Assembly: GCF_030053415.1 (NCBI RefSeq)
Contig: NZ_JASGBJ010000001.1
Coordinates: 868,001-932,000, forward strand
Direction: 5' to 3'
DNA length: 64,000 nucleotides
Source: Marinobacter sp. CHS3-4
GTDB taxonomy: Bacteria; Pseudomonadota; Gammaproteobacteria; Pseudomonadales; Oleiphilaceae
This document shows positions 55,637 through 64,000 of this stretch, in pieces. A program made the translations under genes and the position numbers. The first letter of the stretch is position 1. Every line of letters begins with the position of its first letter. The notes beneath the pieces are model-generated. The model had not been told where the DNA came from, searched no databases, and saw nothing but the letters and a program-made list of their open reading frames with translations.

Positions 55637-57168
55637 GCACCGAATCTGTGACCAACCAGGGCAATCCCCTGATCGGCAAGCTCGGCACCTGGCTGATGAT
55701 TATTGCCACGGTGGCTCTTGCCTTCGTGATGTTGGTGGAAGTCATCAACATTCTGTTTTATGACCCGTGGAGTGACGAGAAATTTCTGTTCAAGCTCTCG
55801 GGCACTCTGTCGGATGTAAAAATTGGGCCGCTAACCTACATCATGTTCGGCTCGCTGGCGGTGTTGCTGATGATGGGCTTGCCGCTGGCCTTCGTAACTG
55901 GCGGTCTTGGCGTCATGTTCATCTATCTGGTGGGCGACTCGTTGATGCTGAACATCATCCCTAGCCGCATCTTCCCGATGATGACCAACTCCGACCTCGC
56001 GGCGATTCCGCTGTTTATCTTCATGGCGTCCATGCTTGAACGGGCAGGGCTAATCGAAGAGATGTTCAACGTCGTCTACAAGTGGATGGGCGGTCTTGGC
56101 GGTGGTTTGGCCATTGCCACCATTCTGGCGTCTACCATTCTGGCAGCCATGGTGGGCGTCATCGGCGCCGCTGTGGTAACTATGGGTATTATTGCCCTGC
56201 CGGCGATGCTCAAACGGGGCTACGACCAGAAGATTGCGCTTGGCTCAATTATGGCGGGTGGCACACTCGGGATACTGATTCCGCCCTCGATTCTGGCCAT
56301 CCTTTACGCGGTAGTAGCGCAACAATCGGTTGGTGAGCTGTATCTGGGTTCCGTTATTCCGGGGCTGATTCTGTCGAGCCTTTACGTGCTGTATGTGGGT
56401 ATCCGCTCCTGGATTAACCCTAAGCTGGGCCCGCCGGTGCCGGAAGAAGAACGGATTAGCCTGAAAGAAAAGCTGCTTTTGCTGAAAGACCTGATTGCAC
56501 CGTTGGTGCTGGTATTTCTGGTGCTCGGTCTTTTGTTCGGCGGTGTTGCCACGCCGGTAGAGGCGGCGGGTATTGGCTCCTTTGGCGCCATTCTGGTGGC
56601 CATGAAACACAAGGTGTTTACCATCGCGACCCTGCGTGATGCGTCAGTGACCACAGCGAAGGCGTCTGCCATGGTGTTGTGGATCATGTTCGGCGCTTCG
56701 GTGTTCGTCGGCTTCTACATACTCCAGGGCGGTCAGGACTTCATTACCGAAACCATTCTTGGCATTGGTCTGTCTCCCTACATGGTGCTTTTGCTGCTGA
56801 TGGTACTTCTGGTGGTGCTCGGTATGTTTCTGGACTGGGTCGGTATTCTGCTATTGGCAGTGCCTATCTTTATCCCCATCGTTGAGGCATTGGAGTTTCC
56901 TGGCCTGTTCGGCCTGCCGGGCGTTGAAGGGAAAGATGTCGTGCTCTGGTTCGGGGTGTTGTACCTGGTGAATATGCAGATGTCGTTCCTCAGTCCGCCG
57001 TTTGGCTACGCCCTGTTTTATATCCGGGGTGTATGCCCGCCAGACATCACCATGGGCACGATTTTCAAATCGTCGCTGGTGTTCCTGGCGATTCAGGCAT
57101 TCGGGCTCTTTATATGTGTGGCGGTGCCGTCTGCCATTACCTGGTTACCTAATCTTGTTTACGGTTAA
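55633..57168 (+). CDS. dctM: TRAP transporter large permease (DctM)
   Basis: 511-residue ion-coupled permease of the DctM/ITM type, at the high end of the family's length. About a dozen membrane segments; motifs IPLFIFMASMLERAGLIEEM, GGTLGILIPPSILAILYAVV and LDWVGILLLAVPIFIPIVEA are typical. The ATG lies in the dctQ stop (ATGA). Uptake is sodium-driven in known members. It is followed after 19 bases by glcG. Confidence 0.93.
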   Translation: MSTESVTNQGNPLIGKLGTWLMIIATVALAFVMLVEVINILFYDPWSDEKFLFKLSGTLSDVKIGPLTYIMFGSLAVLLMMGLPLAFVTGGLGVMFIYLVGDSLMLNIIPSRIFPMMTNSDLAAIPLFIFMASMLERAGLIEEMFNVVYKWMGGLGGGLAIATILASTILAAMVGVIGAAVVTMGIIALPAMLKRGYDQKIALGSIMAGGTLGILIPPSILAILYAVVAQQSVGELYLGSVIPGLILSSLYVLYVGIRSWINPKLGPPVPEEERISLKEKLLLLKDLIAPLVLVFLVLGLLFGGVATPVEAAGIGSFGAILVAMKHKVFTIATLRDASVTTAKASAMVLWIMFGASVFVGFYILQGGQDFITETILGIGLSPYMVLLLLMVLLVVLGMFLDWVGILLLAVPIFIPIVEALEFPGLFGLPGVEGKDVVLWFGVLYLVNMQMSFLSPPFGYALFYIRGVCPPDITMGTIFKSSLVFLAIQAFGLFICVAVPSAITWLPNLVYG

Positions 57169-57187
57169 AAAACTCAAGGAGTAGACC

Positions 57188-57613
57188 ATGTTATCGATCA
57201 ACCGACTGGAATTGGCCGAAGCCCGTGTTCTGATTGAAGGCGCGGCAGAAAAAGCCCGCGAAATTGGCGTGCCAATGTGTATCGCCATTGTGGACGAGTC
57301 CGGCAACCTGATTGCTTTTGAGCGCATGGATGGCGGCAAGATTACGTCCGTTACCATTGCTCAGGACAAGGCCTTCACGGCCGCAGCGGCGAAAAAGGCG
57401 ACTCACGATTACAACGCGGTGAACGTGCCGGGCAAGCTGGCATTTGGTATTCACACTGAAGTGGGTGGCCGCATCAGCTCGGTGGGTGGCGGTTTGCCGG
57501 TCATCGTGAACGGCGAAGTGGTTGGTGGTATCGGTATCAGCTCCGGCACACCGCAGCAAGATATGGATTGCGCGCAGGCCGGGCTGGATTATTTCGAAAA
57601 CCAAAGCGGTTAG
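57188..57613 (+). CDS. glcG: GlcG/HbpS family protein
   Basis: 141 residues of the GlcG/HbpS (PduO C-terminal-like) fold: EKAREIGVPMCIAIVDESGN, RMDGGKITSVTIAQDKAFTA and GGLPVIVNGEVVGGIGISSG. Some members bind haem; the role in glycolate oxidation is not established. It sits in the glc operon between the transporter and glcD. Confidence 0.9.
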   Translation: MLSINRLELAEARVLIEGAAEKAREIGVPMCIAIVDESGNLIAFERMDGGKITSVTIAQDKAFTAAAAKKATHDYNAVNVPGKLAFGIHTEVGGRISSVGGGLPVIVNGEVVGGIGISSGTPQQDMDCAQAGLDYFENQSG

Positions 57614-57652
57614 TTGCTGTCACAGTCAAGACGTTTTTCATCAGAGGTTGAG

Positions 57653-59125
57653 ATGACCACCAAACCCACCATCAGCAAATCGGCGTTGGCTGAAAAATTC
57701 CGGGCCTTTGTGGACCCGGCGTTTGTCATCACCGATAACGAGACCATGAAGCCCTACGAGTGTGATGGCATGTCGATGTATTGCGAGATGCCCATGCTGG
57801 TTGTGCTTCCGGAGACGCCGGCCCAGGTTCAGCGAATCATGCGCCTGTGCAACGAACACAACGTGCCTGTGGTGGCTCGCGGTGCCGGTACCGGGCTAAG
57901 CGCCGGTGCCATGCCGCACAAGGAAGGCGTGGTGCTGTCGCTGGCCAAGTTCAATCGCATCCTGGAGGTGGATCCGCTGGCCCGCACGGCCCGGTTGCAG
58001 CCGGGGGTTCGCAATCTGGCCATCAGCGATGAGGTATCGAAGCATGGTCTGTACTACGGCCCTGATCCCTCTTCCCAGATTGCCTGCACCATCGGCGGCA
58101 ACGTGGCCGAGAATTCCGGCGGTGTTCATTGCCTGAAATACGGGCTGACGGTCCACAACATTCTGAGCGTTGAGATGATCACCGCTGAGGGCGACCGGGT
58201 GACCGTAGGAAACGACGCGCTCGACGCCTGCGGCATGGATCTGTTGGCATTGATGACCGGGTCTGAAGGGTTGTTGGGCATCATCACCGAGGTCAAGGTG
58301 AAGTTGCTGCCGAAACCTGAAATCGCCCAGGTGGTGATGGCGGGTTTCGACAGCGTGCAGAAAGCCGGTGATGCGGTGGGTGGCATTATTTCCCATGGCA
58401 TTATTCCGGGCGGCCTGGAAATGATGGACGGCCACGCCATTATCGCCGCTGACGATTTCGCTCAGGCGGGTTATCCCCGTGAGGCAAAGGCCCTGTTGTT
58501 GTGTGAAGTGGATGGTACCGAAGAGGAAGTTCACGAGCACATTGAACAGGCCGAGGCGCTGTTCAAAAAGCTGGGTGCCACATCGGTGAAAACGTCCCAG
58601 AGCGAGGAAGAAAGGGCGCTGCTATGGAAAGGCCGCAAGTCGGCATTTCCTGCGGTGGGGCGTATCTCGCCAGATTACTATTGCATGGACGGCACCATCC
58701 CGCGCCGTCATCTTGCTCATGTGCTGCTGGAAATGGAAAAGATGTCTGAAGAGTTCGGCCTGCGCGTGGCGAATGTTTTCCACGCGGGGGACGGTAACCT
58801 GCATCCGCTGATTCTGTTCGACGCCAATGTGCCCGGTGAATTTGAACGCACCGAGGCCTTCGGCGGAAGCATTCTCAACCTTTGCGTTGAAGTGGGTGGG
58901 TGCATCACCGGCGAACACGGCGTTGGTGTGGAAAAGATTCGTCAGATGGCGATTCAGTTCAACGATGAAGAGCTGCAGCAGTTCCATGACGTGAAAAGTG
59001 CGTTCGATCCAAAAGGCATTCTGAATCCGGGCAAAGGGGTGCCGGCCCTGCGCTTCTGTCAGGAGTATCGTTCGCTGGAACATAAACAACACAAACACGA
59101 GACGGTGGAAGCAGCCCATGGCTGA
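57653..59125 (+). CDS. glcD: Glycolate oxidase FAD subunit GlcD
   Basis: 490-residue FAD-linked oxidase that converts glycolate to glyoxylate within the GlcDEF membrane-associated complex. The ATG at 57653 has AGAGG 5 bases upstream. FAD-binding PCMH domain (about 40-215) with VVARGAGTGLSAGAMP and CTIGGNVAENSGGVHCLKYG. The C-terminal oxidase domain has VFHAGDGNLHPLILFD and CITGEHGVGVEKI, the histidines that coordinate the substrate or metal. D-lactate or 2-hydroxyglutarate dehydrogenases are related, so activity on other 2-hydroxy acids is possible. Confidence 0.94.
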   Translation: MTTKPTISKSALAEKFRAFVDPAFVITDNETMKPYECDGMSMYCEMPMLVVLPETPAQVQRIMRLCNEHNVPVVARGAGTGLSAGAMPHKEGVVLSLAKFNRILEVDPLARTARLQPGVRNLAISDEVSKHGLYYGPDPSSQIACTIGGNVAENSGGVHCLKYGLTVHNILSVEMITAEGDRVTVGNDALDACGMDLLALMTGSEGLLGIITEVKVKLLPKPEIAQVVMAGFDSVQKAGDAVGGIISHGIIPGGLEMMDGHAIIAADDFAQAGYPREAKALLLCEVDGTEEEVHEHIEQAEALFKKLGATSVKTSQSEEERALLWKGRKSAFPAVGRISPDYYCMDGTIPRRHLAHVLLEMEKMSEEFGLRVANVFHAGDGNLHPLILFDANVPGEFERTEAFGGSILNLCVEVGGCITGEHGVGVEKIRQMAIQFNDEELQQFHDVKSAFDPKGILNPGKGVPALRFCQEYRSLEHKQHKHETVEAAHG

Positions 59126-60182
59126 TATTTCTAAAAAGCTGAGGGAGCAAATACTGGACGCCCGCGGAAAGGGTCAGAAGCTGAATGTGGTCGGCGGCGG
59201 CACCAAACAGTTCATGGGCCGTGAGTCGGACAGCCATGCCGAACCCCTGGAACTCAAAAAGCACACGGGAATCGTGGAATACCACCCGGTTGAGCTGATT
59301 ATGACCGTGCGCGCAGGCACCACCATTGCCGAGATCCAAAACGCACTGGATGAACATGGCCAGTGCCTGCATTTCGAGCCGCCAGTCTTTGGCAAAGGTT
59401 CAACCATTGGCGGCACTCTTGCGTGTAATCTCTCCGGGCCAGCGCGGCCCTGGTCTGGCTCTGTGCGGGACCAGGTGTTGGGCATTCGATTACTGAACGG
59501 CAAGGGTGAGCACTTGCGGTTCGGTGGTCAGGTGATGAAGAACGTAGCGGGCTACGATACGTCCCGCCTGCAGGCCGGGGCCATGGGCACACTCGGTGCG
59601 ATCACCGAAATCAGCCTGAAGGTCATGCCCAAACCGGCGATGACCATGACGCTGGTGGAGGAAATGCCCCAGAGTGATGTTATCCGTTACATGAACCAGA
59701 GAGCGGGTGAACCCAAGCCCATCACCGGAGCCGCGTGGGTAAATGGCAAAGTCTATCTTCGCCTGTCTGGTGCAAAGTCGGCGGTGGAAGCCACGGCGAA
59801 AAAGTGGTCTGGCGAAGTTCTGGAAAACGGCGACGACTTCTGGCAGCAGCTCCAGCACCTGACTCATGACTTCTTCAAAGGCGACGAACCGCTGTGGCGA
59901 TTCTCCGTGGGTTCAACCGCGCCAGATCTGGCTCTGGACGGCCCCCAACTGATCGACTGGGCGGGATCTCAGCGCTGGTTCCGTGGTGTAGCAGACAGCG
60001 CGAGACTGGAATCCATTGCGAAAAAAGCGGGCGGGCAAGTCAGCATGTTCCGGGGTGGCGACCGCACCGACGAGGTTATGCACCATCAGCCCCAGGCATT
60101 GCAGGCCATACAGCAGCGGCTGAAAGAGTCGTTTGATCCTGATGGCCTATTCAACCCCGGACGCTTGTACAGCTGGCTTTAA
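59118..60182 (+). CDS. glcE: Glycolate oxidase FAD-binding subunit GlcE
   Basis: 354-residue second flavin-fold subunit. GGGTKQFMGR, EPPVFGKGSTIGGTLACNLS and GGQVMKNVAGYDTSRLQAGA are GlcE landmarks. The catalytic histidines of GlcD are missing, as usual for GlcE. It overlaps the end of glcD by eight bases. Confidence 0.94.
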   Translation: MADISKKLREQILDARGKGQKLNVVGGGTKQFMGRESDSHAEPLELKKHTGIVEYHPVELIMTVRAGTTIAEIQNALDEHGQCLHFEPPVFGKGSTIGGTLACNLSGPARPWSGSVRDQVLGIRLLNGKGEHLRFGGQVMKNVAGYDTSRLQAGAMGTLGAITEISLKVMPKPAMTMTLVEEMPQSDVIRYMNQRAGEPKPITGAAWVNGKVYLRLSGAKSAVEATAKKWSGEVLENGDDFWQQLQHLTHDFFKGDEPLWRFSVGSTAPDLALDGPQLIDWAGSQRWFRGVADSARLESIAKKAGGQVSMFRGGDRTDEVMHHQPQALQAIQQRLKESFDPDGLFNPGRLYSWL

Positions 60183-60195
60183 CGACAGGAAAACC

Positions 60196-61404
60196 ATGCA
60201 AACCAATCTAGTTCAACAATTTGCCAATACCGCCGAAGGTCAGGAAGCTGAGTCCATTTTGCGGGCCTGCGTTCATTGCGGCTTCTGTACGGCGACCTGT
60301 CCGACCTATCAGGAATTGAACGACGAGCGGGACGGGCCGCGGGGCCGCATCTACCTGATGAAAATGTTCCTCGAAGGTGAGGAAGTGACTGAGAAGTCCC
60401 GTGAACATCTGGACCGCTGCCTGACCTGCCGCAGTTGCGAAACCACCTGCCCGTCCGGCGTTCAGTACGGCCGCCTGGTGGACATCAGCCGCAACTTCAT
60501 GGAAAAAGAAATGCCGCGGCCACCGCAGCAACGGATTGTTCGCTGGGCACTGGGCCGCGTGATTCCTAACCGCCAGTTGTTTGGGTTTCTGTTAAGAATT
60601 GGCCAGTTCTTCAAGCCAATTCTGCCTGGTGCGCTGGGGCAGAAAGTGCCGCCCAGGAAGCAGGCCAGCCCCTGGCCCGCATCCAGTCATGATCGCGTTG
60701 TTCTGGCGCTGGCGGGTTGCGCACAACCATCTGCAACGCCTAACACCAACGCGGCCGCTGCGCGGGTCATGGACAAGCTGGGCATAACCATGGTGGAAGC
60801 GCCTGAAGCGGGCTGTTGTGGCGCCGTTAATCACCATCTTTCGGAACATGAAGTGGCTCTGAACGCCATGCGACGCAACATCGACGCCTGGTGGCCCGCC
60901 ATTGAAAACGGTGCGGAAGCGATTGTGATGACGGCTTCCGGCTGCGGTGCCATGGTTCAGGACTACGGCCATCTGCTGAAAGACGACCCGGCCTATGCAG
61001 AGAAGGCGCAGAAGGTCAGTGACCTGTGTACAGATCTCGGCGCGTTCCTGCTCAAAGAAGATCTGGAAAAACTGAAGGTCTCTTCCAGCCAGGGCAAGGT
61101 CGCCTTTCATTGTCCCTGCACACTGCAACACGCCATGAAACAGACCGGTGTTGTTGATCAGGTGCTGCGTAAAGCGGGTATTGATCTTGCCGAAACCAAA
61201 GATAAGCACCTGTGCTGTGGCTCTGCCGGTACCTACTCCATTCTTCAGCCTGAGCTGAGCCAGCGTTTGCTGCACAATAAGCTGGAAGCGCTCACCATCG
61301 ACCAGCCTGATCGCATCGCAACGGCCAACATCGGCTGCCAGATGCATCTGGAGACCAAATCAAAGGTACCCGTCCAGCACTGGATCGAGCTTCTGGACAA
61401 CTGA
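60196..61404 (+). CDS. glcF: Glycolate oxidase iron-sulfur subunit GlcF
   Basis: 402-residue electron-transfer subunit. Two [4Fe-4S] motifs: CVHCGFCTATCPTY (about 23-36) and CLTCRSCETTCPSG (about 75-88). Two CCG domains follow, with GCCGAVNHH, CPCTLQHA and CCGSAGTYS. The ATG at 60196 (ACAGGA upstream) is preferred to an in-frame start inside glcE. Electrons probably pass to the quinone pool. No malate synthase glcB gene follows within the window, so glyoxylate is used by enzymes encoded elsewhere. Confidence 0.95.
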   Translation: MQTNLVQQFANTAEGQEAESILRACVHCGFCTATCPTYQELNDERDGPRGRIYLMKMFLEGEEVTEKSREHLDRCLTCRSCETTCPSGVQYGRLVDISRNFMEKEMPRPPQQRIVRWALGRVIPNRQLFGFLLRIGQFFKPILPGALGQKVPPRKQASPWPASSHDRVVLALAGCAQPSATPNTNAAAARVMDKLGITMVEAPEAGCCGAVNHHLSEHEVALNAMRRNIDAWWPAIENGAEAIVMTASGCGAMVQDYGHLLKDDPAYAEKAQKVSDLCTDLGAFLLKEDLEKLKVSSSQGKVAFHCPCTLQHAMKQTGVVDQVLRKAGIDLAETKDKHLCCGSAGTYSILQPELSQRLLHNKLEALTIDQPDRIATANIGCQMHLETKSKVPVQHWIELLDN

Positions 61405-61433
61405 TCCTGCCTTTTTACCCGCCACTCCTGCGA

Positions 61434-61480
61434 CTGGCTCCCTGAATTCCATACGAAAAAATGGAGTTTAGGTGAGCCAG
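61434..61480 (+). terminator. Long imperfect hairpin after glcF
   Basis: CTGGCTCCCTGAATTCCAT pairs with ATGGAGTTTAGGTGAGCCAG (one bulge, two mismatches) around an 8-base A-rich loop. TTTTT comes only 15 bases later (61496-61500), so it is a likely operon end but not a textbook terminator. Confidence 0.45.
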
Positions 61481-61552
61481 GTCCATGAATTCCGGTTTTT
61501 AATCCGATAGGCTACGCCCAACACCACTATCTGGAAAAGGAGTTCGCAAACA

Positions 61553-62077
61553 ATGGCAGGCATCTTTAAACAAGCAGGGCGTCGTTTTCTCCCTGTATTT
61601 GCGGGGATTGGTTTCATTGCGCTGGTTCTGCAGGGATGTGCAGGCGGAGCGATTACAGGGTCTGTATACGCGGTCTCGGGCGCTGCGGCCACTGCGCTGC
61701 ATCAGAAGCGTCAGCAATTCCGTGAGAACCTGTACAACGACTACAACAACTACCAGACGCTCTTCCGTTCGTCTGGCTGCCAACCTTCCCAGTACGAAAT
61801 CAGCCCCAAGATCATCCAGTACCTGGAGAACAGCGCGCCGACAGAGGACGGCTACGCCGAGGCTCAGGACATACTACTGGAAGTCTACAACGACTCAACG
61901 GTGTCGCAGGATGTGCGAGCGCACGCACTTTATCTGGCCGCACTGACGGAAGCCGAAAAAGAGGGCGGCAAGCGCTCGCAGGCCAGGGAATATCTGAAAC
62001 GCGTAAAAAGCGAATTCCCCGGCACTCATGATTGCGCAGTGGAAACACTCCTGGAGAAGGGCAGTCTGATTTACTGA
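61553..62077 (+). CDS. Lipoprotein of unknown function
   Basis: 174 residues with AAGGAG 9 bases before the ATG. A lipoprotein signal ends LVLQGC (Cys29). The mature part begins with a glycine-rich hydrophobic stretch (AGGAITGSVYAVSGAAATAL) and continues as charged helices (QYLENSAPTEDGYAEAQDIL, then SQAREYLKRVKSEFPG), a TPR-like pattern. Two mature cysteines (in SSGCQPSQ and HDCAVET) may form a disulfide. No family recognised. It precedes the DUF4124 gene by 38 bases and may be co-transcribed with it. Confidence 0.7.
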   Translation: MAGIFKQAGRRFLPVFAGIGFIALVLQGCAGGAITGSVYAVSGAAATALHQKRQQFRENLYNDYNNYQTLFRSSGCQPSQYEISPKIIQYLENSAPTEDGYAEAQDILLEVYNDSTVSQDVRAHALYLAALTEAEKEGGKRSQAREYLKRVKSEFPGTHDCAVETLLEKGSLIY

Positions 62078-62115
62078 GTCTGATTTTTTCATGCAAAACC
62101 ACAGGGAGTGGAACT

Positions 62116-62550
62116 ATGCCAGGACGGCATCTTGTATTTCTGTGCCTGACAGTGATGGTGCAAACGGCTGGCGCCGAAATGTATACCTGGACGGACAGCC
62201 TGGGCACCATCCATTATTCCGATACCCCACCAACGGCTCACGACTATCAGCCAGTGTCGCTTGGCCGCTCATCGACAGTGCCCATGTCCTCCAACATCGA
62301 GGTCGGCAAAAAGGTTGGCGCTATTCATCGGCAGATCGAAAAAGCGATGGAACAAGACCCGCCTTCTGTACCTACGGGTAGAGCAGTGCGATCCGCTGTC
62401 GACCAGAAACAATGCGACAAGCTCCGGGAACAACTGAACAGAATCCAGCAACAATTGCGTGCCGGCTATTCCAACGACCGGGGCAACAGCCTTCGGCGAC
62501 AGCGCCGAAAGCTGAGCCAGCGTCATTCAAGGGACTGTATGCTGGGGTAA
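62116..62550 (+). CDS. DUF4124 domain protein
   Basis: 144-residue exported protein. The ATG at 62116 follows AGGGAGTGG and gives a signal peptide ending QTAGA-EMYTW. The DUF4124 signature MYTWTDSLGTIHYSDTPP is residues 22-39. The C-terminal half is basic and helical (KLREQLNRIQQQLRAGY), with one pair of cysteines (near 98 and 142). Function unknown; the domain is common in envelope proteins of gammaproteobacteria. Convergent with the antiporter gene, 6 bases apart. Confidence 0.82.
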   Translation: MPGRHLVFLCLTVMVQTAGAEMYTWTDSLGTIHYSDTPPTAHDYQPVSLGRSSTVPMSSNIEVGKKVGAIHRQIEKAMEQDPPSVPTGRAVRSAVDQKQCDKLREQLNRIQQQLRAGYSNDRGNSLRRQRRKLSQRHSRDCMLG

Positions 62551-62556
62551 TACCGA

Positions 62557-63525
62557 TCAGGATAAACTGGTGGTAATCAGGTAGAGCGTGTAAGCCACGA
62601 AAGCGGTCATTAACAGACCGCCCTCGACCCGATTAATCCGCCCTGCTGACCGGAATCCGTAGCCGAACACGAACAGTGACAGGGTGAGTAGAGTCATTAC
62701 TGCAATGTCCCGCGAAAGAATCTCCGGAGCGACGGCCATCGGGCTGATCGCGCCGGCAATGCCCACCACGGCCAGTGTATTAAACAGATTCGATCCCAGA
62801 ATATTGCCCAGAGCGATGTCGTGCTCGCCTTTGCGCGCGGCAATGACCGACGATGCCAGTTCCGGAAGCGATGTACCCACAGCCACGATGGTCAGGCCGA
62901 TGATCAAATCACTGACACCGAGCCCCTGAGCGATGTCGATGGCGCCCCACACCAGAACTCGAGAGCTGATGATCAACAGCAACAGCCCGGCCAGCAACCA
63001 CATGACGGCTCGGCGCAAGGGCATTGCAAGGCCTGCCATCTCTGCAGAGATCTCTTCAGCCAAAGAATCTGACTTCTGGGTCATACCCTGCCAGATAGAC
63101 CAGGCCAGAAGCGCTGCGAATACCGCTAATAGCCCAACTGCATCCAGCCGGGACAGGTTGCCGTCCCAGAGTTGCCAAGTGGCAAATGCCGTCACAGCGA
63201 CGAGTATTGGCAACTCCTTGCGCATGATCTGGGAGTGAACGGCGATTGGGCTGATCAGTGCGGTGACGCCCAGAATCAAGGCAATATTGGTGATGTTCGA
63301 GCCATAGGCGTTGCCAAGCGCCAGCCCCGGATTTCCCTGGGTAGCCGCGAGTGCCGATACCACCATTTCAGGTGCTGATGTGCCGAAGCCAACCACCACC
63401 ATGCCAATAAGCAGGGGCGGCATACCAAAGTGTTCTGCTGTGGCAGCAGAGCCTTCAACAAATTTGCCTGCACTCCAAACCAGAAGAGCCAGACCAAGAA
63501 CGATGGCAATCAAAGATAGCAACAT
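62557..63525 (-). CDS. CaCA-family calcium/sodium antiporter (YrbG-like)
   Basis: 322-residue inner-membrane cation exchanger. Two alpha-repeats are present: VVVGFGTSAPEMVVSALAAT (about 46-65) and IVAVGTSLPELASSVIAAR (about 213-231), each with the conserved GTS-PE ion site, joined by a charged loop (TQKSDSLAEEISAEM). About ten membrane segments. Homologues exchange Na+ or K+ for Ca2+; direction is not deducible. The next gene upstream on its strand is tRNA-Phe. Confidence 0.92.
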   Translation of the reverse strand: MLLSLIAIVLGLALLVWSAGKFVEGSAATAEHFGMPPLLIGMVVVGFGTSAPEMVVSALAATQGNPGLALGNAYGSNITNIALILGVTALISPIAVHSQIMRKELPILVAVTAFATWQLWDGNLSRLDAVGLLAVFAALLAWSIWQGMTQKSDSLAEEISAEMAGLAMPLRRAVMWLLAGLLLLIISSRVLVWGAIDIAQGLGVSDLIIGLTIVAVGTSLPELASSVIAARKGEHDIALGNILGSNLFNTLAVVGIAGAISPMAVAPEILSRDIAVMTLLTLSLFVFGYGFRSAGRINRVEGGLLMTAFVAYTLYLITTSLS

Positions 63526-63582
63526 GGGGGCATCCTGACAGAAGGTAGATTAATTACAACGCCAACTGGAAAGCTGCCCACA

Positions 63583-63609
63583 AAAAAGCCCGCACGAAGC
63601 GGGCTTTTT
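63583..63609 (-). terminator. Terminator of the tRNA-Phe transcript
   Basis: AAAAAGCCCGC / GCGGGCTTTTT with a 5-base loop, 13 bases past the tRNA 3' end. The A/T flanks make it active in both directions. Confidence 0.88.
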
Positions 63610-63621
63610 CTAAAATTCGGA

Positions 63622-63697
63622 TGGTGCCCGGAGGCGGAATCGAACCACCGACACGGGGATTTTCAATCCCCTGCTCTACCAACTGAGCTATCCGGGC
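63622..63697 (-). tRNA. tRNA-Phe (GAA)
   Basis: 76 bases on the minus strand from GCCCGGA to the encoded CCA. The acceptor stem GCCCGGA/TCCGGGC, D-loop AGCTCAGTTGGTAGAGC, anticodon arm GGGGATTGAAAATCCCC with anticodon GAA, and TTCGATT in the T-loop all fit. The CCA end is genomic, as usual in gammaproteobacteria. It follows yggX on the same strand. Confidence 0.97.
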
Positions 63698-63784
63698 GTG
63701 TCGCAGTCTGTGCTGCAACGGGGCGCTATTAAACCGGTTTAGGGGTTTTGAGTCAAGGCTGCGCGGGAAAAAATTCCTGCGTTT

Positions 63785-64000
63785 TTATTGCTCTGGCGGT
63801 ACGTAGCCTTCGGCCTTGTCGAAGGGCTCGTTATTGAAGAACCGCTCCATCTGCGCCTGCAGGTATTTACGGTTGTTCGGGTCCATTAGGCTCAGGTGTT
63901 TTTCATTGATCAGCATGGTTTGCTGGGCCTGCCACTCTTCCCAGGCTTTCTTGCTGACGTTTTCGTACAGGTCTTCGCCTTTCTTGCCGGGCATGGGTGG
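63785..64000 (-). CDS. yggX: Probable Fe(2+)-trafficking/oxidative damage protein YggX, 5' end outside window
   Basis: About 71 C-terminal residues of a protein normally near 90. The frame is open through the right edge (codons CCA CCC before the internal ATG at 63994), so the start is missing. Diagnostic sequence: NVSKKAWEEWQAQQTMLINE, LSLMDPNNRKYLQAQM and AEGYVPPEQ. YggX protects iron-sulfur clusters and is often next to mutY; that neighbour is beyond the window. The iron-binding Cys near the N-terminus cannot be checked. Confidence 0.92.
   Translation of the reverse strand, partial: PPMPGKKGEDLYENVSKKAWEEWQAQQTMLINEKHLSLMDPNNRKYLQAQMERFFNNEPFDKAEGYVPPEQ

Overview
The window looks like a chromosomal segment of a heterotrophic marine gammaproteobacterium, most likely Marinobacter or a close relative. 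This is inferred from gene content, moderately high G+C, dense directional operons and the DcaP-type porin, TRAP transport and succinyl-dependent arginine catabolism genes. No rRNA, CRISPR array, transposase, integrase or prophage gene was seen. One tRNA (Phe, GAA) lies near the right edge. Both ends cut a gene: pnp on the left and yggX on the right.

Layout. 1-5.1 kb: the 3' part of pnp, a lipoprotein hydrolase plus a DUF4105 (Lnb N-terminal) protein in one minus-strand operon, and a DUF3015 protein. 5.3-10.2 kb: a complete branched-chain amino acid ABC importer (livK-livH-livM-livG-livF, minus strand) with hairpins after livK. 10.3-18.2 kb: a membrane TPR protein divergent from a MarR regulator, a mosaic of inverted repeats, a Lon-family protease divergent from a CnoX/YbbN thioredoxin-like chaperone, an HNH-type protein, an orphan periplasmic binding protein and a KamA-type radical-SAM aminomutase. 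18.2-24.8 kb: aceE-aceF, a three-stem inverted-repeat element, an Old Yellow Enzyme homologue and a 36-residue small ORF. 25-27.8 kb: a DcaP-like porin divergent from an exonuclease/GIY-YIG fusion.

27.9-34.1 kb is the arginine succinyltransferase (AST) operon astC-aruF-aruG-astD-astB. The last AST gene, astE, lies 14 kb away at the end of a basic-amino-acid ABC operon (aotP-aotJ-aotQ-aotM-astE, 48.4-52.6 kb), which joins uptake to catabolism. Between the two halves sit a TetR-controlled RND efflux pair (34.1-39.0 kb) and an orphan type VI secretion island (39.2-48.4 kb). The island holds vgrG, a DUF4123 adaptor, a 1230-residue MIX/VasX-like membrane-active effector, two membrane proteins that are immunity candidates and a lipoprotein. 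It resembles the vgrG-vasW-vasX-tsiV2 arrangement of Vibrio cholerae, and no T6SS structural gene is present here.

52.7-61.4 kb is a glycolate (2-hydroxy acid) locus: a GlcC-like FadR-family regulator, a TRAP transporter (dctP-dctQ-dctM) and glcG-glcD-glcE-glcF. Two nearly identical operators (core ACTGGTCTRACCAGT) lie in the divergent promoter region. The rest holds a lipoprotein, a DUF4124 protein, a Na+/Ca2+ exchanger-family antiporter, tRNA-Phe and partial yggX.

All family names come from reading motifs; no database search was run. The points most worth a second look are the T6SS effector module, the glycolate regulon operators, and the two structured intergenic repeat elements.
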